DNA from: a virus
Reading direction: 5' to 3' (one strand)
IMG/VR virus record: IMGVR_UViG_3300032220_000756
Location: 1 to 43,615 of that record
Length of the DNA: 43,615 nucleotides
Both the position numbers and the translations under genes were made by a program. Of this stretch, positions 13,999 through 21,297 are shown piece by piece (within the stretch, counting starts at the first letter, position 1; each line of letters begins with the position of its first letter). A model generated the notes under the pieces. That model saw nothing but the letters and a program-made list of their open reading frames with translations. It had not been told where the DNA came from and did no database searches.

Positions 13999-14232
13999 TC
14001 AATCCAAAAGAACCATGTATTCTTTGGGATAATGTTCACGAAACCAATCCAATCCTTGTTCCATAATGTCCGATTCTCCCAATTGTTCTGCACCTTTGAT
14101 GCAGTCATACACTGCCACTGCTTGTGGTGTCAGCATCACACTCTCTCCTGAGAATGGATTTTTAACTTCCACATCAGTCGCATCCAGTATCTGTATGGGA
14201 AATGGATCTTTTATTTTGTTTGTGATGGTCAT
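13999..14232 (-). CDS. Conserved-type small phage protein (77 aa)
   Basis: Contains N-P-F-S-G-E-S-V-M-L-T-P-Q-A-V-A-V-Y-D-C-I-K-G-A and ends H-Y-P-K-E-Y-M-V-L-L-D. From memory, this pattern recurs in small proteins of marine T4-like phages. No enzymatic motif. Its ATG touches the stop of the upstream gene at 14232, so the two are coupled. Function unknown. Confidence 0.75.
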   Translation of the reverse strand: MTITNKIKDPFPIQILDATDVEVKNPFSGESVMLTPQAVAVYDCIKGAEQLGESDIMEQGLDWFREHYPKEYMVLLD

Positions 14233-14570
14233 TATTTTTTGACCTCCTCAGACTTGGGTGTGAACCAGCCTTTGATGGTTTCCCAGTTCTGTTTCTCCTG
14301 TTCGAACTTTAAGGTCTCGTTCCAGCTGTCTTTTTGGAACTGCTTGGTTTCTGTCCAAAAGTTGCTCACGCCTAGAGATATATTTGTGGGTAGATTCTCT
14401 ATGCTCACTCCCAGTGCTGTGACATCTTGAGACACAGATGTGCTAACTTCTTCATACCATTTTGTGATGGCGTCCTGTGTGCCCTTCACTGTTTCATTGG
14501 CAGGCAATTCAGCAGTCATGCCATATATCACGGCTGCCGTTGCCAGTATTAGTTTTTGTGTTGCGTTCAT
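14232..14570 (-). CDS. Secreted or membrane-anchored amphipathic protein (112 aa)
   Basis: Starts M-N-A-T-Q-K-L-I-L-A-T-A-A-V-I-Y-G-M-T-A-E-L, a signal-like hydrophobic segment (residues 6-20), followed by Trp/Lys/Glu-rich helical sequence. AAAGGAG lies 7 nt before the ATG at 14570, which decides against the longer frame. It may be exported to the periplasm (inference). Confidence 0.65.
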   Translation of the reverse strand: MNATQKLILATAAVIYGMTAELPANETVKGTQDAITKWYEEVSTSVSQDVTALGVSIENLPTNISLGVSNFWTETKQFQKDSWNETLKFEQEKQNWETIKGWFTPKSEEVKK

Positions 14571-14601
14571 TTTTTCTCCTTTGGTGGTTGTTTTTTTACC
14601 A

Positions 14602-14865
14602 TCACACATGATGGATTTTTCTAGCGATTGGAGTCACTGTGCTGTTTTGATTGGCCCAGAACTCCTCGTCTTCTTTCTCCCTCAATAGGCTGGAACCCAA
14701 TTGAATATCTTCGTCTATCAAACCCAATGCTCTGAAGTCAGCCAACATATCTTGAAATGGAATCTGATCGTTGATTTTCCATCGCACAACCTGATTGTGG
14801 TCAATATAAGCATCTCCAAAACTGTTTCTTATGGTGTCTTCTGTGTAACCTGTTTGGAATTTCAT
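14602..14865 (-). CDS. Small acidic hypothetical protein (87 aa)
   Basis: Begins M-K-F-Q-T-G-Y-T-E-D-T-I-R and contains an acidic helix (LLREKEDEEFWA). Its start overlaps the stop of the upstream gene by 4 nt (14862-14865), giving translational coupling. No family recognised. Confidence 0.6.
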   Translation of the reverse strand: MKFQTGYTEDTIRNSFGDAYIDHNQVVRWKINDQIPFQDMLADFRALGLIDEDIQLGSSLLREKEDEEFWANQNSTVTPIARKIHHV

Positions 14866-15125
14866 CGTGCCACCCCCATTAGGTATTCACAGGCAAGCAA
14901 AGTTTCTTTCACCGAATTCATACAAATTCTAGAATCTGATGTGCCCCAACCTTCTGACTCTGGCCAGTCACCTGTGTAAAATATAACTGATTCATAAATC
15001 AAATCCAACGACTGTGGATTCACTATGTTCAGTTCGCTGATTGCTCTCTTCATCATAGAGACAGTCAAATCAGATTCACTGCTGTATCTTTGTTCTAAAA
15101 CTTGGTATATGTCTTTGTGTGCCAT
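14862..15125 (-). CDS. Small hypothetical protein (87 aa)
   Basis: M-A-H-K-D-I-Y-Q-V-L-E-Q-R with mixed helical sequence and two Cys near the C terminus. AAAGGAG precedes the ATG by 6 nt, and the promoter at 15149-15178 lies just upstream, so this gene heads a short operon with the 14602 and 14232 genes. Function unknown. Confidence 0.6.
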   Translation of the reverse strand: MAHKDIYQVLEQRYSSESDLTVSMMKRAISELNIVNPQSLDLIYESVIFYTGDWPESEGWGTSDSRICMNSVKETLLACEYLMGVAR

Positions 15126-15148
15126 TGTTCTCCTTTTGTTATAATACT

Positions 15149-15178
15149 AGTATAGCATCATGGATACCAAAAAGTCTA
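15149..15178 (-). promoter_or_regulatory. Early promoter
   Basis: TAGACT (15173-15178), 18-nt spacer beginning TTTTGGTAT, TATACT (15149-15154). The -35/spacer sequence GACTTTTTGGTAT is identical to that of the promoter at 16056-16085. Confidence 0.65.
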
Positions 15179-15263
15179 CCAAATAAGATTAGCATTTTGC
15201 TGGATATTCAAAAATAAAAGTGTTCAATCTCAATGGTTTAGAAACCGCCAATTGCTTGACTTT

Positions 15264-15662
15264 TTAATCTGCCCAACTGCGAATAGAGCTTTTAATACCG
15301 TGCAATTCCAACACTGATTGCACAGCTTCCATGGCCGTCTCTTGCAGATCCAAAGATTGTGTGCCCAACAGTCTATGACCTCGCATGATGGAATAATAAC
15401 TGAGTTTGTGTGTTTTGCCTCGTTTGTCCTGACTGTCACCCAAACCTTGTTGAGTCAACCATGTGACAAATTTACCTTGAGAGTCTTCTAGGATAATAAT
15501 ATGTGATGATCCACAGTACATGGGTTCACCGTGTTTTTTAACAAACTCATCCACTGCTGAGTGAGCCGCTTCACACACACAGTGCCATAGGTCTCGGGCA
15601 GAGACCTTATGACTCAAGAAACTGTTGATCTTTAATTGAGCTTCAGAGATCATTAGTTGCAC
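15264..15662 (-). CDS. Hypothetical protein (132 aa)
   Basis: A mixed alpha/beta sequence with H-I-I-I-L-E-D-S-Q-G-K-F-V-T-W-L-T-Q in the middle and no recognisable active site. It overlaps the upstream gene by 10 nt. The frame 15230-15439 inside it is a shadow. Function unknown. Confidence 0.6.
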   Translation of the reverse strand: MQLMISEAQLKINSFLSHKVSARDLWHCVCEAAHSAVDEFVKKHGEPMYCGSSHIIILEDSQGKFVTWLTQQGLGDSQDKRGKTHKLSYYSIMRGHRLLGTQSLDLQETAMEAVQSVLELHGIKSSIRSWAD

Positions 15663-16027
15663 AATCTACCGTGCGAATCCATATACAACGCACCAGTCCA
15701 TCTCACAATGTAATTGCCAAATATGTTGCCTCTGGCAGCATTCTGAGCAGGCATGTTATAACCTGCCGCTTTAAGGATATCACCTTTGCGAAATTGCACA
15801 CCTTTTGAACTCACGAAGTCTTCCTTCACTATGAAAGAATGCACACCGTAATTCTTTTTAGTTATCTTGATAAACTTCTTGCCTTCTTTGACTTCAAGAG
15901 ATTGTGCAAACTCTTTTTTCATGTTGTCTCTGATTTGATCTCTCACTGAATCACCAGTGTTGGTGCCTTGAAAACATCCATAGTCTGCTCTTATCTTGTC
16001 TAGGTATATTGCTAGTTCTTTTTGCAT
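15653..16027 (-). CDS. Hypothetical protein (124 aa)
   Basis: Begins M-Q-K-E-L-A-I-Y-L-D-K-I-R-A-D-Y-G-C-F-Q-G-T-N-T and has a basic middle (KFIKITKKNYG). The V-Q-F-R-K-G-D-I-L-K-A-A-G segment looks like a small beta barrel, but no family can be assigned. First gene after the promoter at 16056-16085. Confidence 0.6.
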   Translation of the reverse strand: MQKELAIYLDKIRADYGCFQGTNTGDSVRDQIRDNMKKEFAQSLEVKEGKKFIKITKKNYGVHSFIVKEDFVSSKGVQFRKGDILKAAGYNMPAQNAARGNIFGNYIVRWTGALYMDSHGRLCN

Positions 16028-16055
16028 CAGTGCCTCTTTGTTGGTTTATACTATT

Positions 16056-16085
16056 ATTATACACTCACTCATACCAAAAAGTCAA
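16056..16085 (-). promoter_or_regulatory. Early promoter
   Basis: TTGACT (16080-16085), 18-nt spacer starting TTTTGGTAT, TATAAT (16056-16061), reading into the 15653 and 15264 genes. Confidence 0.75.
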
Positions 16086-16113
16086 TGTTTTGGTATCAGA
16101 AAAAGGTGTTCAA

Positions 16114-16350
16114 TTACAGTGACTTAAACAGAGGATTGGATTTGATTTCTTTTTTCTTCTCATTAGCTGTGTGAATCTCCAGCAATGGATTGTCTATTTG
16201 TTTGATCTTCAGCAGTTTGGCTTCGAAGAAACCTGTGATCCTCTCCCGAGCTTTCTGTTCAGTGTCAGCATAGAACCAGCTCTTCACCTTGACTCCAGTG
16301 GGCAATACACATTCAAAACTCCAGGCGGCGTTGTAAAGTTTATCGGTCAT
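16114..16350 (-). CDS. Small hypothetical protein (78 aa)
   Basis: Begins M-T-D-K-L-Y-N-A-A-W-S-F-E-C-V-L-P-T-G and has a basic C terminus with K-K-K-E-I-K. Its ATG overlaps the stop of the HNH gene by 4 nt (16347-16350). It forms the last gene of the ParB-like/HNH transcript. Function unknown. Confidence 0.6.
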   Translation of the reverse strand: MTDKLYNAAWSFECVLPTGVKVKSWFYADTEQKARERITGFFEAKLLKIKQIDNPLLEIHTANEKKKEIKSNPLFKSL

Positions 16351-16817
16351 TTTATCTCTTTTTTTGTTTTGTTGGCAAAGTCACCATTTATAAAACTTTT
16401 AATATCGTGACACTTTTTACATAAAACTTGGATGTTTTCTTTTGCATCAGTACCACCCAATGCTCTTGGCACTATATGATCTCCGTGCATCTGATATCTC
16501 ATAGCAGTCCATTTTAATAAAGGATCTTCTATCTCATTGAACGCAGGGTCTTTTCTTGGATCATATTGACACAAAGGGTTACTACACACCCAGTCTCTAA
16601 AAAATGTATGAGGTTCTGCAGGATTTCCAAATCCTCCATATTCCCTACACTGACATTGATGATCCCTACACAAAGAATCTGATCCAGGACCTTCATATAT
16701 GCTTAAAAGTTTACCACAATTTAAAACAACACATTTAAGATTTAGGTTCTGCTGTTCTTTCAGCACATCAAGACTCTTCATTTTATCCTGACTAGGGTTT
16801 CGAAAAACGACTACCAT
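16347..16817 (-). CDS. HNH endonuclease
   Basis: A 156-aa nuclease. The beta-beta-alpha metal site is clear: H111-G-D113-H114-I-V-P, N128 in K-E-N-I-Q-V-L-C, and C133-K-K-C136-H137. Several extra Cys (29, 34, 50, 55) could hold a second zinc. The start M-V-V-V-F at 16817 overlaps the end of the ParB-like gene by 7 nt; a longer frame to 16919 is rejected. Similar enzymes act in phage DNA packaging, restriction or homing; the linkage to a ParB-like gene suggests a joint DNA-targeting or mobile cassette (inference). Codons are A/T-rich. Confidence 0.85.
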   Translation of the reverse strand: MVVVFRNPSQDKMKSLDVLKEQQNLNLKCVVLNCGKLLSIYEGPGSDSLCRDHQCQCREYGGFGNPAEPHTFFRDWVCSNPLCQYDPRKDPAFNEIEDPLLKWTAMRYQMHGDHIVPRALGGTDAKENIQVLCKKCHDIKSFINGDFANKTKKEIK

Positions 16818-17962
16818 AGTAATGACTTTCCTACTGTAAACCCATTGTTTACACTGTAATCTGGAGTTTGAAGTTTTGTACTTTTTTGTAATTGAGCTAT
16901 GTAAAAAGGCATTCCACATTTAGGTTCAGTAACAAAACCTTTTATTTTTTTTGTTTCTGCATAACTTTCTGCATTGGCTTTTTTATACCAAGTTTCATAT
17001 ACCTGTTTGACTTTGCTCCAAAATGAACCTGTTTCAGACCAATTGGCTTCAAAATATTTTTTATTGAAGTCAACTAATTCAAGTAAGTATGCATCATCTA
17101 CCACTATGTTTTGTTTGTGGCAAGCATCAAAAAACTCATACAGCATTCTTACTTCTTTAGCCTGTGTGGGTCTTTTAGGATTAAGAAATGCAAAATATTG
17201 TGAAAACATTCTAGTGACCTCTGGATGTTTTCTAGTTTTTAAAGACTTGCTCATTAGAGTATCTGCTAATAATGTGATTGCACCCTCTTCTTCTTCGTCA
17301 CCAAATTTTTTATCAGTGGCAAATAATCCTGCCGCAGATAGATAATCATTTTTCTTGGCTGTATCTAACCATTCTGGATCAGTGCTTCCATCTATTTTGA
17401 CTCCATAAACCATTTGTCTATATTTGTCAATAAAATCAATTTTTTGTTTGGCATCACCATTCAATAAAATAAAATTCCTACGTATTTCTAATTTGTGTTT
17501 GACAGGATAAATTACCACAGGAAACATCTGATTGGCCAAACGCTCACCAAATACCTTAGTGATTAAAATGTACAGCATCACAGCAGTGTGTTGACCCTCC
17601 CAAGCAATGTAATATCCAGGTTTTTCGTCGTCTTCATACACTTGAATAGCCATTACCATAGTGGCTGCAAAACAATTAATAATGTTCATAATAAATTCTA
17701 AATTCAAAGGTCTTTGCATGGTAGCGTCAATAAGAATTTTATCGGCTGGAACCATTATACCTTTGCAAATTTTAATTTGTTCGAAAGACGTGTATTGGTT
17801 TGTGTGGCGTCTTTTGAATTCATCTACCACTTGTTCTAACCTTGCTTTAAAGTATGACGCAAGACTTAAGGCAAAATCCAAGCGACTTTCCAAAGTTACG
17901 AAATTACTTCCTTTGTTGAGATATTGTTTATTGATGAGGTCGGCGTGTGAGTGTATTAACAT
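16811..17962 (-). CDS. ParB-like nucleotide-processing domain protein
   Basis: A 383-aa protein. Residues about 60-130 have the ParB/DGQHR-type arrangement: I-L-I-D-A-T-M-Q-R-P-L-N, then A-W-E-G-Q-H-T-A-V-M-L-Y (G-Q-H at 123-125, the place of the conserved D/E-G-x-H box). The remaining 250 residues are mostly helical and Lys-rich. AAAGGAG precedes the ATG. It overlaps the HNH gene and is clearly more A/T-rich than the flanking genes, suggesting transfer as a pair. A DNA- or nucleotide-binding partner for the nuclease is the simplest guess. Confidence 0.7.
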   Translation of the reverse strand: MLIHSHADLINKQYLNKGSNFVTLESRLDFALSLASYFKARLEQVVDEFKRRHTNQYTSFEQIKICKGIMVPADKILIDATMQRPLNLEFIMNIINCFAATMVMAIQVYEDDEKPGYYIAWEGQHTAVMLYILITKVFGERLANQMFPVVIYPVKHKLEIRRNFILLNGDAKQKIDFIDKYRQMVYGVKIDGSTDPEWLDTAKKNDYLSAAGLFATDKKFGDEEEEGAITLLADTLMSKSLKTRKHPEVTRMFSQYFAFLNPKRPTQAKEVRMLYEFFDACHKQNIVVDDAYLLELVDFNKKYFEANWSETGSFWSKVKQVYETWYKKANAESYAETKKIKGFVTEPKCGMPFYIAQLQKSTKLQTPDYSVNNGFTVGKSLLW

Positions 17963-17975
17963 TTTTTTCTCCTTT

Positions 17976-18016
17976 TAGTTGCGGACATAATGTCCTATTA
18001 GCGGGCTATATTGCCC
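17976..18016 (-). promoter_or_regulatory. Two tandem palindromes upstream of the ParB-like gene
   Basis: GGACATAATGTCC (about 17982-17994) and GGGCTATATTGCCC (about 18002-18015) lie between the promoter at 18037-18065 and the ParB-like start. Neither is followed by a T-run, so operator or leader-RNA hairpins are likelier than terminators. Confidence 0.5.
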
Positions 18017-18036
18017 TAAAGTTAAATGTTAATTAC

Positions 18037-18065
18037 ACAATATAATAAGATATAATAAAAGTCAA
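18037..18065 (-). promoter_or_regulatory. Early promoter
   Basis: TTGACT (18060-18065), 17-nt spacer, TATTGT (18037-18042), reading into the ParB-like/HNH unit. Confidence 0.6.
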
Positions 18066-18105
18066 TCAGAAAAGATTACCAAAATAACTGTTGATACAGA
18101 AGGAT

Positions 18106-18765
18106 TTATAGTACTAGAGTGCTGGTACTGTCGCCCACTTGGCCCGAAACCCAAGTGTTGAATGCCAGACTGTATCGTTCTTTTTTGGGATTGCTCTTGT
18201 TGGTTTGTACTGAATGTGTGAGCCATGAAGGAAAAAACACCACGTCCCATTTCTTAGGGCGTAGACTCCAACCCTGTGCATTGTACACATTGAACTTGTC
18301 AGGATTCCAATTGTAATCAATACGTACCACATCAGGAAACACATTGGTCCAGTGTTTGTCTTTGTGAAACACAATGTCACCTGTGTCTTCCACATCACTG
18401 AGATACAGCACTCCTGATATGAGACTGTTGCTGTGATAGTGTTCACCTGAATAGTCAGCATCCAAATATTGATTCATCCATGATGTGTTGATTCTAAATT
18501 TGTGTTTGCGATCCACATCCAAAAAGTCATGCACGAAATCTTCTAGTCTTGCTGTGAGTGCATCCTTGAGTGGTCGGCAGATGGGTTCATCCAACACAAA
18601 TGTGCCTGAGGAGTTTTTGGCATTGCTGTAAATTAATCTTTCATAGTGCAACTTGTTGAGAAGAAAATCTGTGATGATGGTGCTCTGAGGTTCTATCTGT
18701 GTGTGACACACTGGCACTGCGAACAGAGGCAACACATTGGCATCGGTGATTGGTTTCAGTGTCAT
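18106..18765 (-). CDS. 2OG-Fe(II) dioxygenase (TIGR02466-like)
   Basis: A 219-aa protein with G-E-H109-Y-H111-S-N-S-L-I-S-G-V-L-Y, the H-x-H plus S-G-V-x-Y pattern of this phage/bacterial dioxygenase family. H184 in F-P-S-W-L-T-H-S-V is the distal ligand, and R197 in E-R-Y-S-L-A-F-N the 2-oxoglutarate Arg. It is a paralogue of the protein at 35208, with the same motif order and spacing. It lies immediately downstream of hemE, separated by 6 nt, so it probably shares the heme transcript. Substrate unknown. Confidence 0.87.
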   Translation of the reverse strand: MTLKPITDANVLPLFAVPVCHTQIEPQSTIITDFLLNKLHYERLIYSNAKNSSGTFVLDEPICRPLKDALTARLEDFVHDFLDVDRKHKFRINTSWMNQYLDADYSGEHYHSNSLISGVLYLSDVEDTGDIVFHKDKHWTNVFPDVVRIDYNWNPDKFNVYNAQGWSLRPKKWDVVFFPSWLTHSVQTNKSNPKKERYSLAFNTWVSGQVGDSTSTLVL

Positions 18766-18771
18766 ATGTTA

Positions 18772-19764
18772 TTATATATTTGATTCTCTCACTAGATCCA
18801 CAAGTTTTTGAATCATCATGGGTTTGGTTTGTTTGAGTATTCCATGACCCAGATTGAATATGTAAGGATGATCTCGGAATGCTTGTAGATATTTTTTGGC
18901 AGCGGTGCACATGTGGTCCGAATCACCCAATAATTTTTTTGGATCCAATCCACCCTGCATGGGCCAACGACTCAATTGCTGCAGAGCCCATTCAGTGTCC
19001 ATGGTGTGATCCAAACTGATAGCACTGGGATTCACTCGTTCACAGAATTGCAACACCTGCAAGGGTGTGATACCTTTGGGGAAACAGATAATGGGCACTG
19101 TGGGATGACGCATTCTTAATGCTGTGACAATCTGTTGATTGGGTTCTATGCAGTGTCGCATCACTTCCTCGTCTGTTTTGAGAGTGCCTGCATGACTGTC
19201 AAATAGCTGTATCACATCACAACCTGCCAGTATTTGATTGCTGAGATGCTCCACAGTCTGCACAATCAATCGCTGAGTGATGTCTTCCCGTTCTCTGTCA
19301 GTGATGCCTTCTCGATTCAACATGTAGTGCATCAGTGTGTGAGGAGCTCCTGCAAAACCTATAAGACTTTGATGTTCAGCCAATCGCTCTCTGGTGACTC
19401 GGATGCTGCGATACACAGGTGTTAATTTTTTATGAAACTCTGCAGGATCATAATCAAAAAATTCGTCCACATCAAATTCACTCATCTCTGGACCGTGCTG
19501 TGCTATGAACTCTAAAGCCTGTCCCATGGCCCATGGTATTAATAATATGTCGGAGAATATGATGGCAGCATCCAAATTGTAACGACGCATGGGCTGCAGA
19601 GTGATCTCCACCACCGACTCCACATCCAACACCTTCTCCATGAATGGTGTGTTGTTTAAAAAACGATATTCTGGCAGATATCTTCCTGCTTGACGCATGA
19701 ACCACACTGGTTTAGGTTGTGTGATCTTACCCTGCAATGTCTGTAAAAATTTGTTCATCACCAT
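18772..19764 (-). CDS. hemE: Uroporphyrinogen decarboxylase
   Basis: HemE converts uroporphyrinogen III to coproporphyrinogen III, removing four acetate carboxyls, in the cytoplasm. At 330 aa it is slightly shorter than the usual 340-355. Signature blocks are all present: F-M-R-Q-A-G-R-Y-L-P-E-Y-R (22-34), F-S-D72-I-L with the catalytic Asp, G-F-A-G-A-P, F-D-S-H-A-G (188-193), G-G-L-D-P and F-N-L-G-H307-G-I. Its start lies inside the last codons of hemF (GAATGGTGATGA), so the two are translationally coupled. No defect is seen, so it should be active. Confidence 0.96.
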   Translation of the reverse strand: MVMNKFLQTLQGKITQPKPVWFMRQAGRYLPEYRFLNNTPFMEKVLDVESVVEITLQPMRRYNLDAAIIFSDILLIPWAMGQALEFIAQHGPEMSEFDVDEFFDYDPAEFHKKLTPVYRSIRVTRERLAEHQSLIGFAGAPHTLMHYMLNREGITDREREDITQRLIVQTVEHLSNQILAGCDVIQLFDSHAGTLKTDEEVMRHCIEPNQQIVTALRMRHPTVPIICFPKGITPLQVLQFCERVNPSAISLDHTMDTEWALQQLSRWPMQGGLDPKKLLGDSDHMCTAAKKYLQAFRDHPYIFNLGHGILKQTKPMMIQKLVDLVRESNI

Positions 19765-20582
19765 TCTGCTTGGGGAGGCAAGCTCATCAATATAGCTTCC
19801 ACATTACCACCTGTATTTAAACCAAACTGTGTGCCACGATCATACATTAGATTAAACTCCACATATCTGCCACGTTTGCGATTTTGAATCTGTTTGTCTT
19901 TTGCAGTGTATTTTTTGTGCTGATTCTGATCTATCATTTGAAGACTGAGACTATGAAATGCTTCACCCACTTGTTGTATGAACACAAAGTCTCCTATGTA
20001 GGCATTGGGATGACTCAACAGTAAATGATCAAAGAATATGCCGCCTGCACCCCTCACTTCATCACGATGTCGGATATAAAAGTATTCATCACATTGTTTT
20101 CGATATTCAGCATGACTTTTGTGATTGTTCTCGCAAGTTTCTTTCAGAGTGTGATGCCATAGTTCAATGGATTTCGCATTGGGATGACTGGGAGTTTGAT
20201 CCATGCCCCCTCCCCACCAACTCACAGTGGTCTCCAAATATCTTGTGTTGAAATGCATGGCTGGCACATGAGGATTCCTAGGATGAGCCACCACACTGAT
20301 ACCAGTGGCAAAGAATGCACCATCCCGGCCAGCACCCATGACTTGATTGCGATAACGTTCATCAATCACTCCTCGCACAGTGCTCACATTTACTCCTACT
20401 TTTTCAAACACTTCACCACCCTGCATCAGCATCATGACACCACCACCATTGTGAGCTCGGGGTCCACGCTGCCAAGTGGTCTTTTTAAATTTTGTTTTGG
20501 ATTCCAATTGTTGATAATCTTTGCACAGCCTGTCTCGGAGTGTTTCAAACCATTCTCGATTGATTTTTTGAAGATTATCCAT
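19758..20582 (-). CDS. hemF: Oxygen-dependent coproporphyrinogen III oxidase
   Basis: HemF uses O2 to decarboxylate coproporphyrinogen III to protoporphyrinogen IX, directly after HemE. The 274-aa protein carries the family blocks in order: G-G-G-V-M, V-F-E-K-V-G-V-N, A-T-G-I-S-V-V-A-H-P-R-N-P-H-V-P-A-M-H-F-N-T-R, W-W-G-G-G-M-D, C-D-E-Y-F-Y, G-G-I-F-F-D, and the C-terminal R-G-R-Y-V-E-F-N-L-M-Y-D-R-G-T and G-G-N-V-E-A-I-L-M-S-L-P-P. It is first in the hemF-hemE-dioxygenase unit. The TATAAT of its promoter is only 6 nt from the ATG, so the mRNA may be leaderless. Confidence 0.96.
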   Translation of the reverse strand: MDNLQKINREWFETLRDRLCKDYQQLESKTKFKKTTWQRGPRAHNGGGVMMLMQGGEVFEKVGVNVSTVRGVIDERYRNQVMGAGRDGAFFATGISVVAHPRNPHVPAMHFNTRYLETTVSWWGGGMDQTPSHPNAKSIELWHHTLKETCENNHKSHAEYRKQCDEYFYIRHRDEVRGAGGIFFDHLLLSHPNAYIGDFVFIQQVGEAFHSLSLQMIDQNQHKKYTAKDKQIQNRKRGRYVEFNLMYDRGTQFGLNTGGNVEAILMSLPPQAEW

Positions 20583-20588
20583 GTGTGT

Positions 20589-20616
20589 ATTATAACAGAA
20601 TTTTTAATTCTGTCAA
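20589..20616 (-). promoter_or_regulatory. hemF promoter
   Basis: TTGACA (20611-20616), 16-nt spacer, TATAAT (20589-20594); both hexamers are perfect. The spacer is the palindrome-rich GAATTAAAAATTC. The ATG follows 6 nt after the -10 box. Confidence 0.85.
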
Positions 20617-20682
20617 TCACACAGGAGTTGAATAAGATTTGGGAAATGTTTTGGCAAGGCTGTCACCCTTGCAATTGTGGTA

Positions 20683-20883
20683 TTATACCACTGCTAGATT
20701 GACAGCAGAAGGACCTTTTGGGCCATTCTCCTCATCAAACATCACAGCGTCACCTTCATTCAGTGTGTCCATGCCTGCGGCTTGAACTGCTGATATGTGT
20801 ACAAACACATCTTTGTGTTCAGTGGTGATGAATCCAAAACCTTTTTGGGTGTTGAACCATTTTACTGTACCTTGTGTACTCAT
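20683..20883 (-). CDS. Cold-shock domain protein
   Basis: A 66-aa CspA-family protein. The RNP1 motif K-G-F-G-F-I and RNP2-like V-F-V-H-I are complete, within the standard G-T-V-K-W-F-N...G-P-S-A-V-N-L frame. These proteins bind single-stranded RNA/DNA and melt mRNA structure. It has a long leader of about 110 nt, typical of csp genes, driven by the promoter at 21001-21029. A late-type TATAAATA on the minus strand also lies in the leader (about 20993-21000). Confidence 0.95.
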   Translation of the reverse strand: MSTQGTVKWFNTQKGFGFITTEHKDVFVHISAVQAAGMDTLNEGDAVMFDEENGPKGPSAVNLAVV

Positions 20884-21000
20884 GATTGTTGTCTTTCTTT
20901 GTTGTTATTGTTAATTGAGGAAGTTGTATTGAATAGTGGGCGGGAGGTTGTTAATTCTACTGCTTGTACTTAATGCTCTTTTACTCGTGTTTATTTATAC

Positions 21001-21029
21001 ATAATAGCAGGATTAATCACAGAAGTCAA
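21001..21029 (-). promoter_or_regulatory. Promoter of the cold-shock gene
   Basis: TTGACT (21024-21029), 17-nt spacer, TATTAT (21001-21006). Confidence 0.65.
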
Positions 21030-21057
21030 TCGTCAAAAGTGTGAATATGAAGTTTTA

Positions 21058-21131
21058 TGGTGCCCCCACCCTGTACTGACCAGGGAACTAACCCTTACCA
21101 TGGGTTTGGTATGCCATTTACCTATAGGGGC
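21058..21131 (-). tRNA. tRNA-Thr (GGT), divergent T loop
   Basis: Acceptor GCCCCTA/TGGGGGC (one T-G), D arm GGTA/TACC, anticodon stem AACCC/GGGTT with loop ATGGTAA (GGT), variable loop of 4 nt, T stem CCCTG/CAGGG, encoded CCA. The T loop is GTCAGTA instead of TTCRANY, and the D loop is only 7 nt, so elbow contacts are weakened. It follows the EF-P unit. Confidence 0.82.
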
Positions 21132-21141
21132 TTGTAAAAAT

Positions 21142-21297
21142 CTAACTGGGTTGATGATCTTTAGTAAAAAGTTTTTTAAAAAAATCAATCACCTTCACAA
21201 TCAAATCCACTATCACACACATGATGGTCACTGACACCAACATCGCCATGCAAATCACAAACCAAACCATATTCCACAAAGTATTCCACATGATCAT
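21142..21297 (-). CDS. Single-span membrane protein (51 aa)
   Basis: M-I-M-W-N-T-L-W-N-M then a long hydrophobic helix rich in Val/Met/Cys, with a basic end (FFKKLFTKDHQ). The ATG overlaps the EF-P stop codon by 1 nt. It lies between efp and tRNA-Thr in one run of minus-strand genes. Function unknown. Confidence 0.55.
   Translation of the reverse strand: MIMWNTLWNMVWFVICMAMLVSVTIMCVIVDLIVKVIDFFKKLFTKDHQPS

Noticed and set aside
20649-20672. Hairpin GCAAGG/CCTTGC after the cold-shock gene as a terminator
   Set aside because: The stem is only 6 bp and has no T-run on either strand.
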